A DNA stretch of 64,000 nucleotides from Danio rerio (taxonomy: Eukaryota > Chordata > Actinopteri > Cypriniformes > Danionidae). The notes under the pieces are model-generated. The model made no database searches. It was given only the letters and a program-made list of their open reading frames with translations, and was not told the origin of the DNA. A program made the position numbers and the translations under genes. Location: assembly GCF_049306965.1 (NCBI RefSeq), contig NC_133186.1, forward strand, positions 36,357,501 through 36,421,500, read 5' to 3'. Position 1 is the stretch's first letter; the number at the start of each line of letters is the position of its first letter. This document shows, piece after piece, positions 37,961 to 50,293 of this stretch.

Positions 37961-38580
37961 AATTAATAAATGCAAGTGCATTCTAAAATGAGACATAAGA
38001 AAAGCTACAATCACTATCAAAATGAAGTACTTTAAAAGAACAGTCGTTTTCAAGAAAGCATTCAATAAGCACATGTGGCTTTTTTATGTCCAATATGGCA
38101 GCTTTGACAGTCATCTAAAGACATTGTTTATCCATAATCAAACCTTTCAAGTCAGTATAGAGGCATTCTTTGGGAATCATAACAAGATTATCTGTTATAT
38201 AATAGCTGATGCAAATGGCTGCATGTGTTCCTGTGATACAAGCTTGCCCAAACAGTTGCAGAACAGCACTTGGAGCCCAACCAGAAGACCTGATCTTTAA
38301 ACTACACAAATCGATGTCTCAGAGGCAGAGAGGAGTTCATAGGATGTTGTATTTACAATTGGCCTGAAGTTAGGTAATGTACAAATTCATGTCCGGACAC
38401 ATGTCAAAACAAATCACATGCTGCCGGGCACATAAGCACTGATGACGTGGGGAATATTCACAGAAATGTGCTGCTAGAACAAACTGACCTTGACTGCTCA
38501 TGTGATTTGTCTTGTTAAGAGTCACACAATGCATTTTTGTGGATTGTAAAACATAGGTTGGGGGGACTATTTGGTGCACA
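37961..38580. other. Intergenic, unique-looking sequence
   Basis: Contains a 92-residue plus-strand open frame with no family resemblance and no splice or promoter support; not called as a gene. Confidence 0.35.
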
Positions 38581-38582
38581 TT

Positions 38583-40439
38583 AAAGGGTTAGTTCACCAA
38601 AAAATTAAAATCTAGTCTCACTCTGGTGTTGTTGTAATTCTGCATGGTCTTCTGACTTTGAGGCCATGAGATAATAAAAGACGTTCTGCTTTCATTTTGT
38701 CCCTCATACACTACCTGACAAATGTCTTGTCGTCGATTCCAGTTGTAAGAGCAACAAATAATAACTTGACTTCTAGTTGATCATTTGGAAAAGTGGCAGA
38801 AGGTAGATTTTTCTGATGAAATATCTGAACTGCATCTCAATCATCACAAATACTGCAGAAGACCTGTCGGAACTTGCATGGACCAAGATTCTCACAGAAA
38901 ATCAGTCAAGATCGGTGAAGAAAAAAATCATGGTTTGGGTTTGCATTCAGTATGGGAAGTGACCGGCTTCATCAACAGCCTGGGGTATTAAGACATTATA
39001 TTAAGACATTATTAAGAATGTCTGGGGTAAAATGGAGGAGGCATTAAAGATGAATCCAAAAAATCTTGATGAACTCTGGGAGTCCTGCAAGAACGCTTTC
39101 TTTGCCATTCCAGATGACTTTATTAATAAGTTATTTGAGCCATTGCATATATGTATGGATGCAGTCCTCCAAGCTGGGAGTTACTTTACATTCGATAATG
39201 TACATTGTTGCTGTTAAGTGACAAGACTTTTGTCTAAGCAAAGTCAGACCTTACTCTCCTAATTATATAATTAAAAATAAATGATCATGATCATATTTTT
39301 CATTTGGTCAAATAAGGGCAATCTTGAGGCCTTTGCCTTTCATATAAGCCACTTCTGACACCAAACGATCAACTTAAATTCAAGTTATCATTTCGGCACC
39401 TTGAAATTATTAAGGTTCTACCTGCGTTCTAAATGATTTTGAGATATTGAGCTTCAAAGTTTATGCATTCTATTTTGCAAACATTATGCGTGAAACAGTT
39501 TTCTTTCATACATTATCATGACAGAGACCCTAAATATAGTCTAAACGTAAATGATCAAATTTTTCTTTTTTTAATATAGATTTTTTTTTTTTAAATACAC
39601 TTCTTTTCGTTTTCTTTTTGCTCTAAATTTAAAAAAAGGCTTCTAAATAATCCCATTTACACATTAATTTTGTGTGGTGCTGCATTATTTATCGACTATT
39701 TAAAGATTTTGTCTTTCTGGTTTTTCCTGCTGTCAATTGGTCCTGATTGGTCCTCGTGCATTAATTAAAAATGCTGATTGGCTGACAGAAAGAACCTTAT
39801 AGACCCTATAGAGTTCAACTGTGTAGATAAACCATTTTTGTTTTTTTGAATAAAAAGTCTTAAAAAGTAAACAACTTAAAAAAAAAAAAACATCACAATG
39901 TAAATAAGTTGTCATTTAATAAGAATATGTGAATAACTCAATTTTGACAAAAAATGTCAGATAGAACATTATAATTCTAAGGTGAAGAATTGTTATTTCT
40001 AAAACTTGGAAAGGCGACAAGACTTTTGTTAGGTAGTGTATATGAAGTGGGCAGTGAGCAGCACAAAGCATTTTTTATTAACCAAACTAATCAAATGGTT
40101 AATGATAGAGGTGAAAAGTGAACCTAAAATTAATTAGTCATTTAGGAAAATCCTGACCTCGGCAGTTGCCCTTCATGCCCAACTGAAGGCTACAGGTTGT
40201 GAATCATTTCAAGATAAATAGATTTCACATTCACGAATGTCATCAACACCTACCTTTTGCTTGCAATCATTGTGACATTTTTGTGGCATTCACCATGACT
40301 TGGATGAACATATGCAGGAAATGTTTGAAGGTTTTCTCCTTTTGTGGGACAATACAGAAATAAAAGCACACATTTAAATGACAGAAGTAGGAGTAAATTA
40401 TGTCTAAAATTTTATTTTGTAGGTGAACCGTCCCTGTAA
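38583..40439. mobile_element. Fish MITE split by a Tc1-like element
   Basis: Left end TTAAAGGGTTAGTTCACCAA and right end TTTTGTAGGTGAACCGTCCC are the two ends of the very common teleost element AAAGGGTTAGTTCACCC...GGGTGAACTAACCCTTT. The Tc1-like element lies between. Confidence 0.8.
38709..40038 (+). mobile_element. Tc1-like transposon, degenerate
   Basis: 1330 bp; ends CACTACCTGACAAATGTCTT and AAGACTTTTGTTAGGTAGTG flanked by TA. Plus-strand remnants include RRPVGTCMDQDSHRKSV (about 38850), KIMVWVCIQYGK-like text and the C-terminal MEEALKMNPKNLDELWESCK, NAFFAIPDDFINKLFEPL (39032-39150). Much of the N-terminal coding part is missing and frames are broken. Confidence 0.87.
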
Positions 40440-41364
40440 CTAGCCAACTAACCAAAGGCCAAACACGACGATCCAGTAACAGGTAATATATATTGCTTAC
40501 ACGCTTAATTCTCGTTTTATCATTGTCTGCAGTTTCCTAATATTTCCATGTGCTTCAATTCCTTCCTATGTGTCTGTCTGCCGTCTCATAGAAGGCAAAG
40601 TTGAAGAAATGAAGGGTAAAGTGGTAAGCGAACATACCAAATAAACAGGCTATAACTTTTTATATCCATTGTTAATTGCACAAATTATTATTGAGTATTT
40701 TCAAAGGAATCTTTCAAAAGTGTATTTTTGGAGGAATTAAACATTTATTAAAGGACATTTAATAATCTTCAAACCTATCAAATTTGTAATCTGTAAAGAT
40801 ATATATTACAAAATGTCTCTTATAACATCCAATGATGTTCTATTTACCAGTACATACTGAAAAACAATAATCAAAAATAAGCAGCACAATAATTTCTGGA
40901 GATGTTTGTGTCATCAGAAATTGTTTGTGAAGTTTCAGGCCAAAACACCTATTAGATCATTTATTATAACCTGTTTAAAATGTCAATTTTTGGGTCAGAA
41001 GTAACTGTAACTCTAGTTTTTTCATCCGAAATTGAAAATGAGCTGCTTCTCCAGTCTGTTCTCATGACATTTGTATAACAAGGTTGGATGTAAACATTGC
41101 AAAAAGTCAGAAAGCAACTCAGACATGATGAAACAGACCCACAATCACAAATACCATAGTAAGATGTACTGATGATGAAATACATAGCTCAAAAAAGTAG
41201 TTCAAAATGCTATAGAAATAGAAAGCATAGCACTTACTGAAGAGTTGGAACAGATATTTTAATCCCAGTCTCTTTGCAAATCCTGTCTTGTGGACATGTT
41301 TTATGCGTTAATACTGAGACATGTTAATTCGCACCTGTCCATCAATATCAATGGGTGGGAAAAA
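40440..41364. other. Intergenic, no gene seen
   Basis: No repeat or gene recognised. A 34-nt exon-like piece at 40591-40624 is discussed under rejected items. Confidence 0.4.
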
Positions 41365-41620
41365 CCCAACACAATCTCACAGCAATTCGTAACTTTTTGA
41401 ATTAGTAGCTAATTCGTATGAATTCGTACGATCTAATTCGTACAATTTAGTATGATTTGCTTATCCCACAATGACGGTTGAGGTTAGGGGTGGGGTTGGG
41501 TGCCACGCCTCCTTTTTAAAATCGCACAATTTTGTACGACTGAACTTGTAGGAATTCGTAAGAACTAGCCGCTAAAATGGCAAAACGAAAAATACTCTCG
41601 TGAGATCAGGCTGGAAAACC
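41365..41620. mobile_element. MITE with AATTCGTACGA repeats
   Basis: AATCTCACAGCAATTCGTAA at the left and CTCTCGTGAGATCAGGCTGG at the right; interior GAATTCGTACGATCTAATTC and GGTTGAGGTTAGGGGTGGGG. A recurrent zebrafish element by memory. Confidence 0.65.
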
Positions 41621-42001
41621 ACACTGCTAAGTTATGTTGTGGTGGGTTACCTACCGTGCTAACAATTTCCAGTGTTTTGCATGATAGATGCCCTTTAAAA
41701 AGAAAAGGATCCTTAAGCATCACATTATTGTGATACTGAAGATTTGAGGATTAACATGTTGAGTTCATACATAAACATTAGAGAATGATTTAAGTTGTTA
41801 CAATTGAATTTTTCATCAAACCAAATGGAATCCAGATTTTAAAAATGTAGCGTGGATACTTCATAAACAAAATATTTTCTTCCATCATATAAACAATTTC
41901 TTTTAAATATACAAGCATTTGTGTTTGCCTGGCATTGAAAATCCATAACAGCAAATTATACGTTTAAAAGTAACCCAAAAAGACACAGCAGATACATACA
42001 G

Positions 42002-42352
42002 TTGAAGCCAGAATAATTAGTATATTAATATACTAGTATTTAGCTTAAAGTGACATTTAAAAGCTTAACTAGGTTAATTAGGCTAACTAGGCAGGTTAGG
42101 GGTAATTAGACAAGTTAATGATGGTTTGTTCTGTAGACTATTGAAAAAAAAATAGCTTAAAGGGCTAATAATTTTGACCTTAAATGGCTTTTAAAAAATT
42201 AATAACTGTTTATTTCAAGCTGAAATAAAACAAACAAGACTTTCTCCAGAAGAAAAAATATTATCAGACATACTGTGAAAATTTCCTTGCTCTACTGTGA
42301 AAAAAAATAAATAAATCAAAGAGGGGCTAATAATTCTGACATCAACTGTTTA
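42002..42352. mobile_element. Mariner-type MITE, complete
   Basis: Ends TACAGTTGAAGCCAGAATAA and TAATTCTGACATCAACTGTTTA; inside, TTAATTAGGCTAACTAGGCA, GGTTTGTTCTGTAGACTATT and AGACTTTCTCCAGAAGAAAA. About 350 bp. Confidence 0.82.
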
Positions 42353-42667
42353 TAAACAATGCAAAAACATCCAATTCTATCAGTTATTTGCTTTCTATTA
42401 CTTTTTTTTTTTCAAAGTAGGGAGATAAAAAATATATATATAAAAAATCTGCCAAAATACAAGGCATGTAAACACTGTAAACCTTGATCAGGACATAGTA
42501 AATAAAGTCTGCTAAACAACTATCTGATTTCTGATAACATGCTGATATCAGTAATCCAAGGTTTCAGTTTGTGCTATTTATTGAAAAAGCAGTACTCTAG
42601 GTAGGGGAGAGACAAAAAAAAAAAAAAGGAAACATACAATATTTATTATAAGCAAATTAAATGAATG

Positions 42668-43800
42668 CACAGCTAAAGTCAGAATTATAAGCCCTCCTGA
42701 ACTATTAGCCCACCTGTTTATTTTATTTTATTTTTTATTTTTTTCTGTTTACCGAAGAGATTTTTTTCAACACATTTGTAAACATAATAAATTTAATAAC
42801 TCATTCATAATAACTGATTTCTTTTATCTTTGAAATGATGACAGTAATTAATATTTTACTAGACATTTTTAATAATACTAGTATTCAGCTTAAAGTTACT
42901 TTTAAAGGCTTAACTATTTAGGCAATTTAGGGTAATTAGGCAAGTCACTGTATAACAATGGTTTGTTCTGTAAACCAATGGTTCCCAAAGTGGGAGTCGC
43001 GAGACAATAACAGGGTCCCTTGGTGAATTCGAAAAGTTTAATAGATATGATTAAACTATTAGAATTACCATAATTTACCAATAACCCACAAAAGATATAA
43101 ATAGTAGTTAATAGTTACTTAAAAAAACAACAGCATGCAAATGAAAAGCTATCAGCTTTACAAGTTTTTTTTTTTTTTTCATAGGATTGGTGTGTTTACG
43201 TTGTAGATTAGCAGCATCAGATGCAGCAGATTGATTTTATAGCACCAGATTAAACTTTGACACCTTTATGGCATTTAAATACATTAAAAATAAATACAGG
43301 CCACTACTAAAGATTGAGGATGGTCTCTGAGTGGCGGTCTTTAAAATTAAACTAAAAATAGATTTATGCTGAAAACATTGTGCCCACCGGTCTCTTTAGC
43401 TGAGGTTAATATTAAATTTAACAAATAAATAAATGAATATAAAAATGATACGGAAATCAGGCACTTTTTTGTGTCATCAATATGCTCTTGTTTTATAGGT
43501 CTATTGTTGTTTGTGCAATGTTGGTATATTTATAACCACTTCGAAGAAATGTGGGGGTTGCAAGTCACTGGCATTGTTTTTTGGGGGGTCACGGGCTGAA
43601 ATGTTTGCGAACGCCTGCTGTAGACAGTCAAAAACTATAATGCTTAGAGGGGCTATTAATATTGACCTTAAATTGGTTTAAAATATTTATTTAAAACTGC
43701 TTTTATTCTAGGGGAGATTGAGCAATTAAGACTTTCTCCAGACAAATAAATAATATAGAAATTATGGTAACTTCCTCGCTCTGCTAAACATAATGTAGGA
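42668..43800. mobile_element. Second mariner-type MITE, split by a hAT element
   Basis: Starts CAGCTAAAGTCAGAATTATA, carries GGCAATTTAGGGTAATTAGG and ACAATGGTTTGTTCTGTAAA, is interrupted at 42976-43617, and resumes as GTAGACAGTCAAAAACTATA then GACTTTCTCCAGACAAATAA. The right end is worn. Confidence 0.8.
42976..43617. mobile_element. hAT-type element inside the mariner-type MITE
   Basis: 642 bp; ends CAATGGTTCCCAAAGTGGGA and GAAATGTTTGCGAACGCCTG; duplication CTGTAAAC/CTGTAGAC (7 of 8) at 42968-42975 and 43618-43625. Confidence 0.88.
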
Positions 43801-45046
43801 AAGATTTGGCATAATAATACATTAAATCCAACGGTCAACTTTATTAAATGAAATGAGTGTAGTAAACTTAAATTGACTAAAATGAATTCTATACTCATTC
43901 GAAAAGAGTTTTGAACTCAGTGTTGAGGGTAACAAGTTAATTTAAAAAAAAAAAAGTACACAGTACCCATAAAGATTAGTTTTTAACTCAAATGGTTTGA
44001 AGCAATCGGTTTCCTCAAACAGTTTGAGTTGCCTTAACTTATTGAGTTTTACAGTACTCGGATTGAGTTTGAGTTCTCTTCATTTATTGGGTTTTACTGT
44101 GCTTGAATTACTTCATTTACTCAAATGGATTAAGTTGAACTTAAAATGGTTTGTTGCCATCTGTTTCTTCAAAAGGTTTTAGTTACCTTAACTTTTTGGG
44201 GTTTACAGTGTAATAATAATAATAAAGTAGGAAGATCACAGAATGGCTATAATTTGAAGTTCAACTAAATATATATATATATCAGCAATCTCAAACAAAA
44301 ACAAAAAGTTGTGGGACTGAAGGTCTTCCGAACACCAAGAAAATGGACCCAAAAGAAGTTTTCCATACTTATTTATTTAGCATTAATCATTACAAATACA
44401 CACATTTCCCTGAGGAAATTAACCAGTCCAGCTTTAAAAAGAACCAGTGGCTGAACATTTGCTTGTGTTTGATAACACCGTCCTCGAATGTAAATTAAAA
44501 GGACTCACGATACAAAACCAACAAGCAAAACTAAAGAGTAACAACGTGTACTGAATGACCTCCAGTAATCAAACACTCATTTTTCTAACGCATTTGTATC
44601 CTAGAGAACGGCAGATATGACATGAAAATGGCCCCACGTATGACAAAAAAAAAAAAAAAAACCTAAAGCACATTTATAACTGCAATTAAATTTAAAGAGT
44701 GACATGACGGATATTACAGTGTTCATCTGCAGGTGTAAAAGTGAACAAAACCGACATAAACAAATGTGCATAAGGTGCAGGTTACGGTGACAGGATTGAA
44801 TGATGTTCTCCTAGTTTAGCAGTGAACTACTGCCTCCTAGAGGAAGAGAAACTGATTGCCACACCACACAGTTCTGATCAAGACAAACCATTTAAATAAT
44901 AATAATAATAATAAACAAACCATCAGCATTGACAGTAACAATAATTAAAAAAGAAATAATTTAACATCCCCAATCCCAAAATTCAGCATCGCATTCACAT
45001 TTATTAAGGACATACAGGTTTAAAAAAAAAAAAAAAAAAAAAAGTG
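43801..45046. other. Intergenic or distal atp13a3 3' UTR
   Basis: 43910-44215 has repeated AACTCAAATGGTTTGAAGCA-like and GAGTTTTACAGT motifs, a worn DNA repeat. 44300-45000 is non-repetitive and could be the transcript end of atp13a3: AATAAA on the minus strand near 44375 is followed by T/GT-rich sequence. Confidence 0.3.
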
Positions 45047-46233
45047 GTAACACTTTAAAATAATAAACACTATAAATCATTTATTAAGCATTAGCAAATA
45101 ATGAATTCATTCTCTGTTAAGCATAACTCTACATTAATAAAGGTCAACAAGCAGTTTACAACTGCAAATACAAATGCTCTATTCTTGCCTCATAAGCACC
45201 TATAATGTGTTTAATGATTGTATTTTCATGCTTCGTTAATGATTAGTTTTTTATAGTATCGCATTATTTACAAACTAGTTATTTGAGAAGAGTTGGGGTT
45301 TGTAAGGTCATTCAGAATAAGCTAGCAAATGATTAATAAACTATTCAAATGAACATTGTTATCTTATTATTCAGGCATATACTAATACTTAATTAGCATG
45401 TTAATAAATGCTTCATTGACTCATCTTCATCGGGTTTTGTGACCTAATCTAAAGTGAGGGCTATTTATGCTTTATAAATAATTCATAATTAAAGGCTCTG
45501 TTATATTCTAAACAGGGAAAAAATGTCTTTGATAGTTTGTATCTATTTGAAGATACACAAATGAAACTGCATCGAATGAATAATAAATCTTTGCAATCTT
45601 ATGTAAAATAAAATGACTATACAGTTTAAACATTGCTAAATAACATTGAAATGTTGCATCATAATAGATTGTTGAATTAATATATTGTTGTTGTTGTTTT
45701 AGCCAATTTTGTCTTCTATTTTGACACTCCTGTTATTCAGCAATGTTTAAACTTTACAGTCATTTTACTGATAAGATTACAAAGATGTACTGTTCAGTTG
45801 ATAATAAGCCTTTAATTGTCGTTTAAAAGGCATTTATAATTCATAAATCATCCTCAATTTAGGATGAAGATGAGTTAATAAAGCATTTATTAACATACAA
45901 AATACCTATTAGTATATGCCTGAATAATAATATATAAATGTTGATTTGAATAGTTTATTAATCATTTACCATCTCATTCTAAATGATCTTAATAAACCCG
46001 AACTACTCTTAAATACAACTGATTCGTAAATAATACAATACTCAATTTAGTCATGAAAAATGAATCAGTGAAGTATGAAAGTACAATTATTTAGCATATT
46101 TTAAATGTGTTTATATGTCAAGAAAAGAGCATTAGTATCTATAAATGTAGACTTAATGCTTAACAAATAACAAATTCACTATTTGCAAATGCTTAATAGA
46201 TGATTCATAGTGTGTAATAAAGCATTACCAAAA
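45047..46233. mobile_element. Long palindromic MITE, copy A
   Basis: Starts GTAACACTTTAAAATAATAA and ends TGTGTAATAAAGCATTACC. Internal inverted pairs include TTTAAACATTGCTAAATAAC with CAGCAATGTTTAAA, and GAATTCATTCTCTGTTAAGC with AACAAATTCACTATTTGC. About 1190 bp. Confidence 0.82.
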
Positions 46234-46234
46234 A

Positions 46235-47053
46235 AGTAACAGTATAATAACTACACGCTATGAATCATTTATAAAGCATTAGCAAATAGTGAATTCATTC
46301 TCTGTTAAACATTAAGTCTACATTAATAAATGTGAGCAGTTTATAACTGCAGATACAAATGCTCTATTCTTGACTTATACTAATATAATAGTGCATTTGT
46401 ATGTTTATTAACTCAACTTCATCCAGTTTTGTGACCTAATCTAAAGTAAGGACTATTTATGCTTTATAAATCCCTTATAAATGACAATTTAAAGCTCTAG
46501 TTAGCTATATTCTAAAATTAAAATAAAATAAATGACTATTCATTTATATCTATTTGAAGATGCACCAATGAAACGGCATCAAATGAAAAATCTTTGCAAT
46601 CTTAACTAAAACAAAGTTACTGTGCAGTTTAAACATCGCTAAATAACATTGAAATGTTGTGTCATATTGTTAAATGACTATATTGTTCTAGTTTTATCCA
46701 GTTTTGTTATATTTTGACACTCAAGTTATTCTGCAATGCTTAAACGTTAGTCATTTTTCTTTTTAGATAAGATTACAATGATCTGAATGATCTTGCAAAC
46801 CCCCAAATACTCATACAAATGAACTGCAAAGAATGCGATACTTAATTTAGTCATGAAAAATTAATCAGTAACAAAGTAGGAAAATACAATTATTAAGCAC
46901 AATATACAAGTGCTTATAAGTTTGCATTTGTATCTGCAGTTATAAAATGTTTACTAATGTCTATTAATACAGAGTTAATGCTTAAGAAATTCACTATTTA
47001 CTAATGCTTAATAGATGATTCATAGTGTGTAGTTGTTATAAAGTGTTACCAAA
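46235..47053. mobile_element. Long palindromic MITE, copy B
   Basis: Starts AAAAAGTAACAGTATAATAA, with AACTACACGCTATGAATCAT, and ends GATTCATAGTGTGTAGTTGT then TATAAAGTGTTACC. About 820 bp, same family as copy A and lying right next to it. Confidence 0.82.
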
Positions 47054-47105
47054 AATGTTTGCTTATCCATCCGGGCTCAGTAGATGGTCTGAACAAATTG
47101 CTTTT

Positions 47106-47108
<3 letters not shown>

Positions 47109-47189
<81 letters not shown>
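47109..47189. repeat. (AT)n microsatellite
   Basis: About 40 AT units. Confidence 0.97.
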
Positions 47190-47192
<3 letters not shown>

Positions 47193-47945
47193 GACCATTT
47201 CACCTAGCAAAGGTGATTATTTATTGTCTTGTTCAAGGAATGCCCAGCAAACGTATTTATGATATAAACAAACTCAGACATAATACAGATGACAAGACGA
47301 CATCATTGCAAAGATGTCAGATGATCAATACCATTTCAAAACATCAAACAGTACCAAGGCATTACAGAAATGGAGCAATAAAAAGACAGATTCAGCCCTT
47401 TATCAGATTAATTAACAAAAAAAAATGCCCCAAACAGCAAAATCAATCGAAGTTAACTTGAAGACCAAATAAATAATTACAAACACATAAGATCTGATTG
47501 TAGGAAAACTGTATGAACTTCATCGCTGTGGATTATTGAAGACAATCTATGCATCATATTTTAAGACATACATGTGCACAGATGTCTTCATCTCATATAA
47601 TAATTATTAATTCATGAAGTGCTGCTGATATGGAAGCTTGTTTGTTTGCCACAGGATTACATATATAATTGGTTTTACTGTGCCCTTGTTATACATGTAT
47701 ATGCACTGACTATATTATTAATATATTGTGCATAATTACATGCTACTATCCCTAAAGCTAAGTATACAGTAAGTGCATGATGTTAATTAATATTATTCAG
47801 TACGAGTTAAACGATAACAAGGACACCGCAATAAAAAAAGAAAAGAAAAAACAACTCACAATTCTGATTTTTACAGTTTATACCAAAACAAACATGGAAG
47901 TCCGTTAACATTACTAAATAAAAAAATAAAAAAAATAAATACAAA
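47190..47945. other. No gene seen
   Basis: A/T-rich, possibly inside the atp13a3 3' UTR; nothing recognised. Confidence 0.35.
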
Positions 47946-47954
47946 GTAAAAAAA

Positions 47955-48645
47955 AAATTATTAAGTCAGAATTCTGAGTTGTAAAGTTACAATTCTGATT
48001 TATTAAGTCAGAAAGGAAATTCTGACTTACTAACTGGCAATTCTGACTTTATAACTCGGAATTGCAACTTAACTCGGAATTCTAATTTAACAACTCGGAA
48101 TTCTGACTTACTCGCAATTCTGACTTACTAACTCGGAATTCTTACCTACTAACTCGGAATTTTGACATACTAACTCGGAATTCTGACTTACCAACCCGCA
48201 ATTCTGACTTACTAACTTGGAATTCTGACTTAACTCAGAATTGCGACTTAACTCAAAATTCTGACTAACTAACTCGGAATTCTGACTAACTCGCAATTCT
48301 GACTTATTAACTCGGAATTTTGACATACTCGGAATTCTGACTAACTAACTCGCAATTCTGACTTTAAAACTCGAATTGCGACTTAACTCAGAATTGCGAC
48401 TTACTAACTTGCAATTCTGACTTATTAATTCAGAATTCTGACTTGACAACTCGGAATTCTGACTTAACTTAGAATTGCGACTTAACTCAGAATTCAGACT
48501 TACTTACTCGCAATTCTAACTTAATAACTGGCAATTCTGACTTTTTAACTCAGAATTCTGACTTAACTCGCAATCTTACTTTATCTCCGATTTCTGACTT
48601 CATAAGTCACAATTCTGACTTTATAACTAGGAAATTTTGACTTTA
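47955..48645. repeat. ~21-bp minisatellite AATTCTGACTTACTAACTCGG
   Basis: About 35 variants of 17-23 bp built from AATTCTGACTTA, CTAACTCGG and CTCGC. The 72-residue minus-strand frame made of SQNSELV heptads is the repeat translated. Confidence 0.95.
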
Positions 48646-49079
48646 TAATTTTTTTCTTTTTTTTAATTGAGTGGCGGGAACAGGCTTCCATAACAAATCT
48701 GAATTGTGAGATCTGAATCAGATTTGAAATACATTATTGAGATGCTATTGAATATTCAAACTCAAAACGGAGTTAAAAATGATCACGACACTGCAATTTC
48801 TTAACTTTAACTGCAACTTTAACTTTAAAAAAGCTCAAATTGACAAAAAGTACTTTTTATTGCATGATGTAAACTGATGTTTTATTTTTAATAGTAAAAT
48901 TTTACTATTAACCATTTTAATTTGTATTGATATATTTATTAAATATAAAGCTAGCATATGAAATGAAAACTAAGCAAATCAGTATGACAACACTGACTTC
49001 GATGAAATGACCAACCAGATCTCAACACATACACGAGTTGGGTATTTAAATGAGCGACAACACAAACTTAGTATAAAAG
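48646..49079. other. No gene seen
   Basis: A/T-rich, no recognised element. Holds an AATAAA on the minus strand near 48855 that might end a shorter atp13a3 transcript. Confidence 0.35.
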
Positions 49080-50293
49080 AAGTATACAGAAGAAAAATGT
49101 AGGTGATGACCTGATATTGCTTAGTGGTTCATTTCAGGAGCAACATGTTAAAAAAATTGCAAGAACAACAGTTCTGCACTGAGAAAAGCCTGCAAGTTGA
49201 GCACAGTTGAAGTGCGCTGCATAAATTATGCAAATAAAATCGCATCTGGAAAAAACAGAAGGGATCTCCAGCATTACATTGAGCCTTCCTTGTGCATTTT
49301 CAGATAAAGAATGCTGTATTTGTTTCTTAAATTAGCAGCAAAACTCTTAGAAAGTCATGCAGAAGTAATACTGTGAACTAACCAATTCTGAGTGATTTCA
49401 TTGGCAGCCTGATTTGATTTGGATTGCAATAAAAAGCGACATACAGTTTTCAGATATGAAGTCTTCACTTCCTAAAGCTCTACCAATCTTCTGAATTTTC
49501 CCAAAGAACACCTAAGACCCCCTTTTCCCCCTATCCCAATGCAATTCCCAGTGTCATTGCAAACAAAGATAATCAGAGATGCCGTGCTGTTGAGTAAATC
49601 AGGTCTCAACAGTTGCAGCGATGGATGGACCAGATACTGCGTCAGGAGACATAACACAAACCGCTTTCACAATGTTTGGCCTTTCACAACTGAATCCCCA
49701 CCTCGATTCTTCCATGGGAAGAGATATGCAAAGTAAAGATGACGTGAATATATATATCATTAATACATCTACGTCGATATATATTTGTCAAAAAACAAGC
49801 TGGCTTGGAAATGACGCTGGATCTCGGATTCGGTGAGCCACTAGAGTTTGGTTTGTTCCGCATGCATTGATGGTTTCCTATGCATCTGCATGCAGCCTCC
49901 TGTAGAGATGAAGCGCTGCCGACTACTATTCAAGCACAAAAATCCAGAGCTTCGGTGATATTTGATGGTAATCATCTAAAAGAGCCACATTTGGTAATGA
50001 GTTCAATCGTTTTGCGGTCTACATGATGCTTTAAGGGAATATCGGTGACGAGCCGCATGCCCGGGGGGGGGGGCGGAGCTTCTACAGTTCCCAGCCTGTA
50101 AACTCCACCCATTTAAAAAAGGAAACAATCTTGAGCAGCAGAAGTGAAACAAACAAACAAAATAATCCAGGAAGAAAGACAGCTCTCCCCTAGCAGGTTT
50201 TTGGTCTTTTCGTAATTGTTTTTGACAGTGTTTACAGAAATCCCTGGTGGTTTGGACGTGCAATACGGAGTGTATTTACTGCTGAAAGAAATG
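49080..50293 (-). other. atp13a3: Probable proximal 3' UTR of atp13a3
   Basis: About 1.2 kb of non-repetitive sequence directly downstream of the stop. A first AATAAA on the minus strand lies near 48855. A later one near 44375 is followed on that strand by GT/T-rich sequence and could be a distal site, giving a UTR of nearly 6 kb full of repeats. The true end is not determined. There is a run of 11 G on the plus strand near 50064. Confidence 0.4.

Noticed and set aside
38022-38300. 92-residue plus-strand open frame
   Set aside because: No family resemblance, no promoter or splice support, surroundings non-coding.
40421-40481. Exon-like segment between TTTTGTAG and GTAATATA
   Set aside because: Stops in all three frames, and the acceptor side is the right end of the AAAGGGTTAGTTCACC MITE.
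40591-40624. 34-nt micro-exon candidate (GKVEEMKGKV)
   Set aside because: Acceptor CTCATAG and donor GTAAGC look good, but it is too short, has no partner exon, and no family was recognised.
48108-48326. Heptad-like SQNSELV open frame that looks like a structural protein
   Set aside because: It is the 21-bp minisatellite, 7 codons per unit; not a gene.
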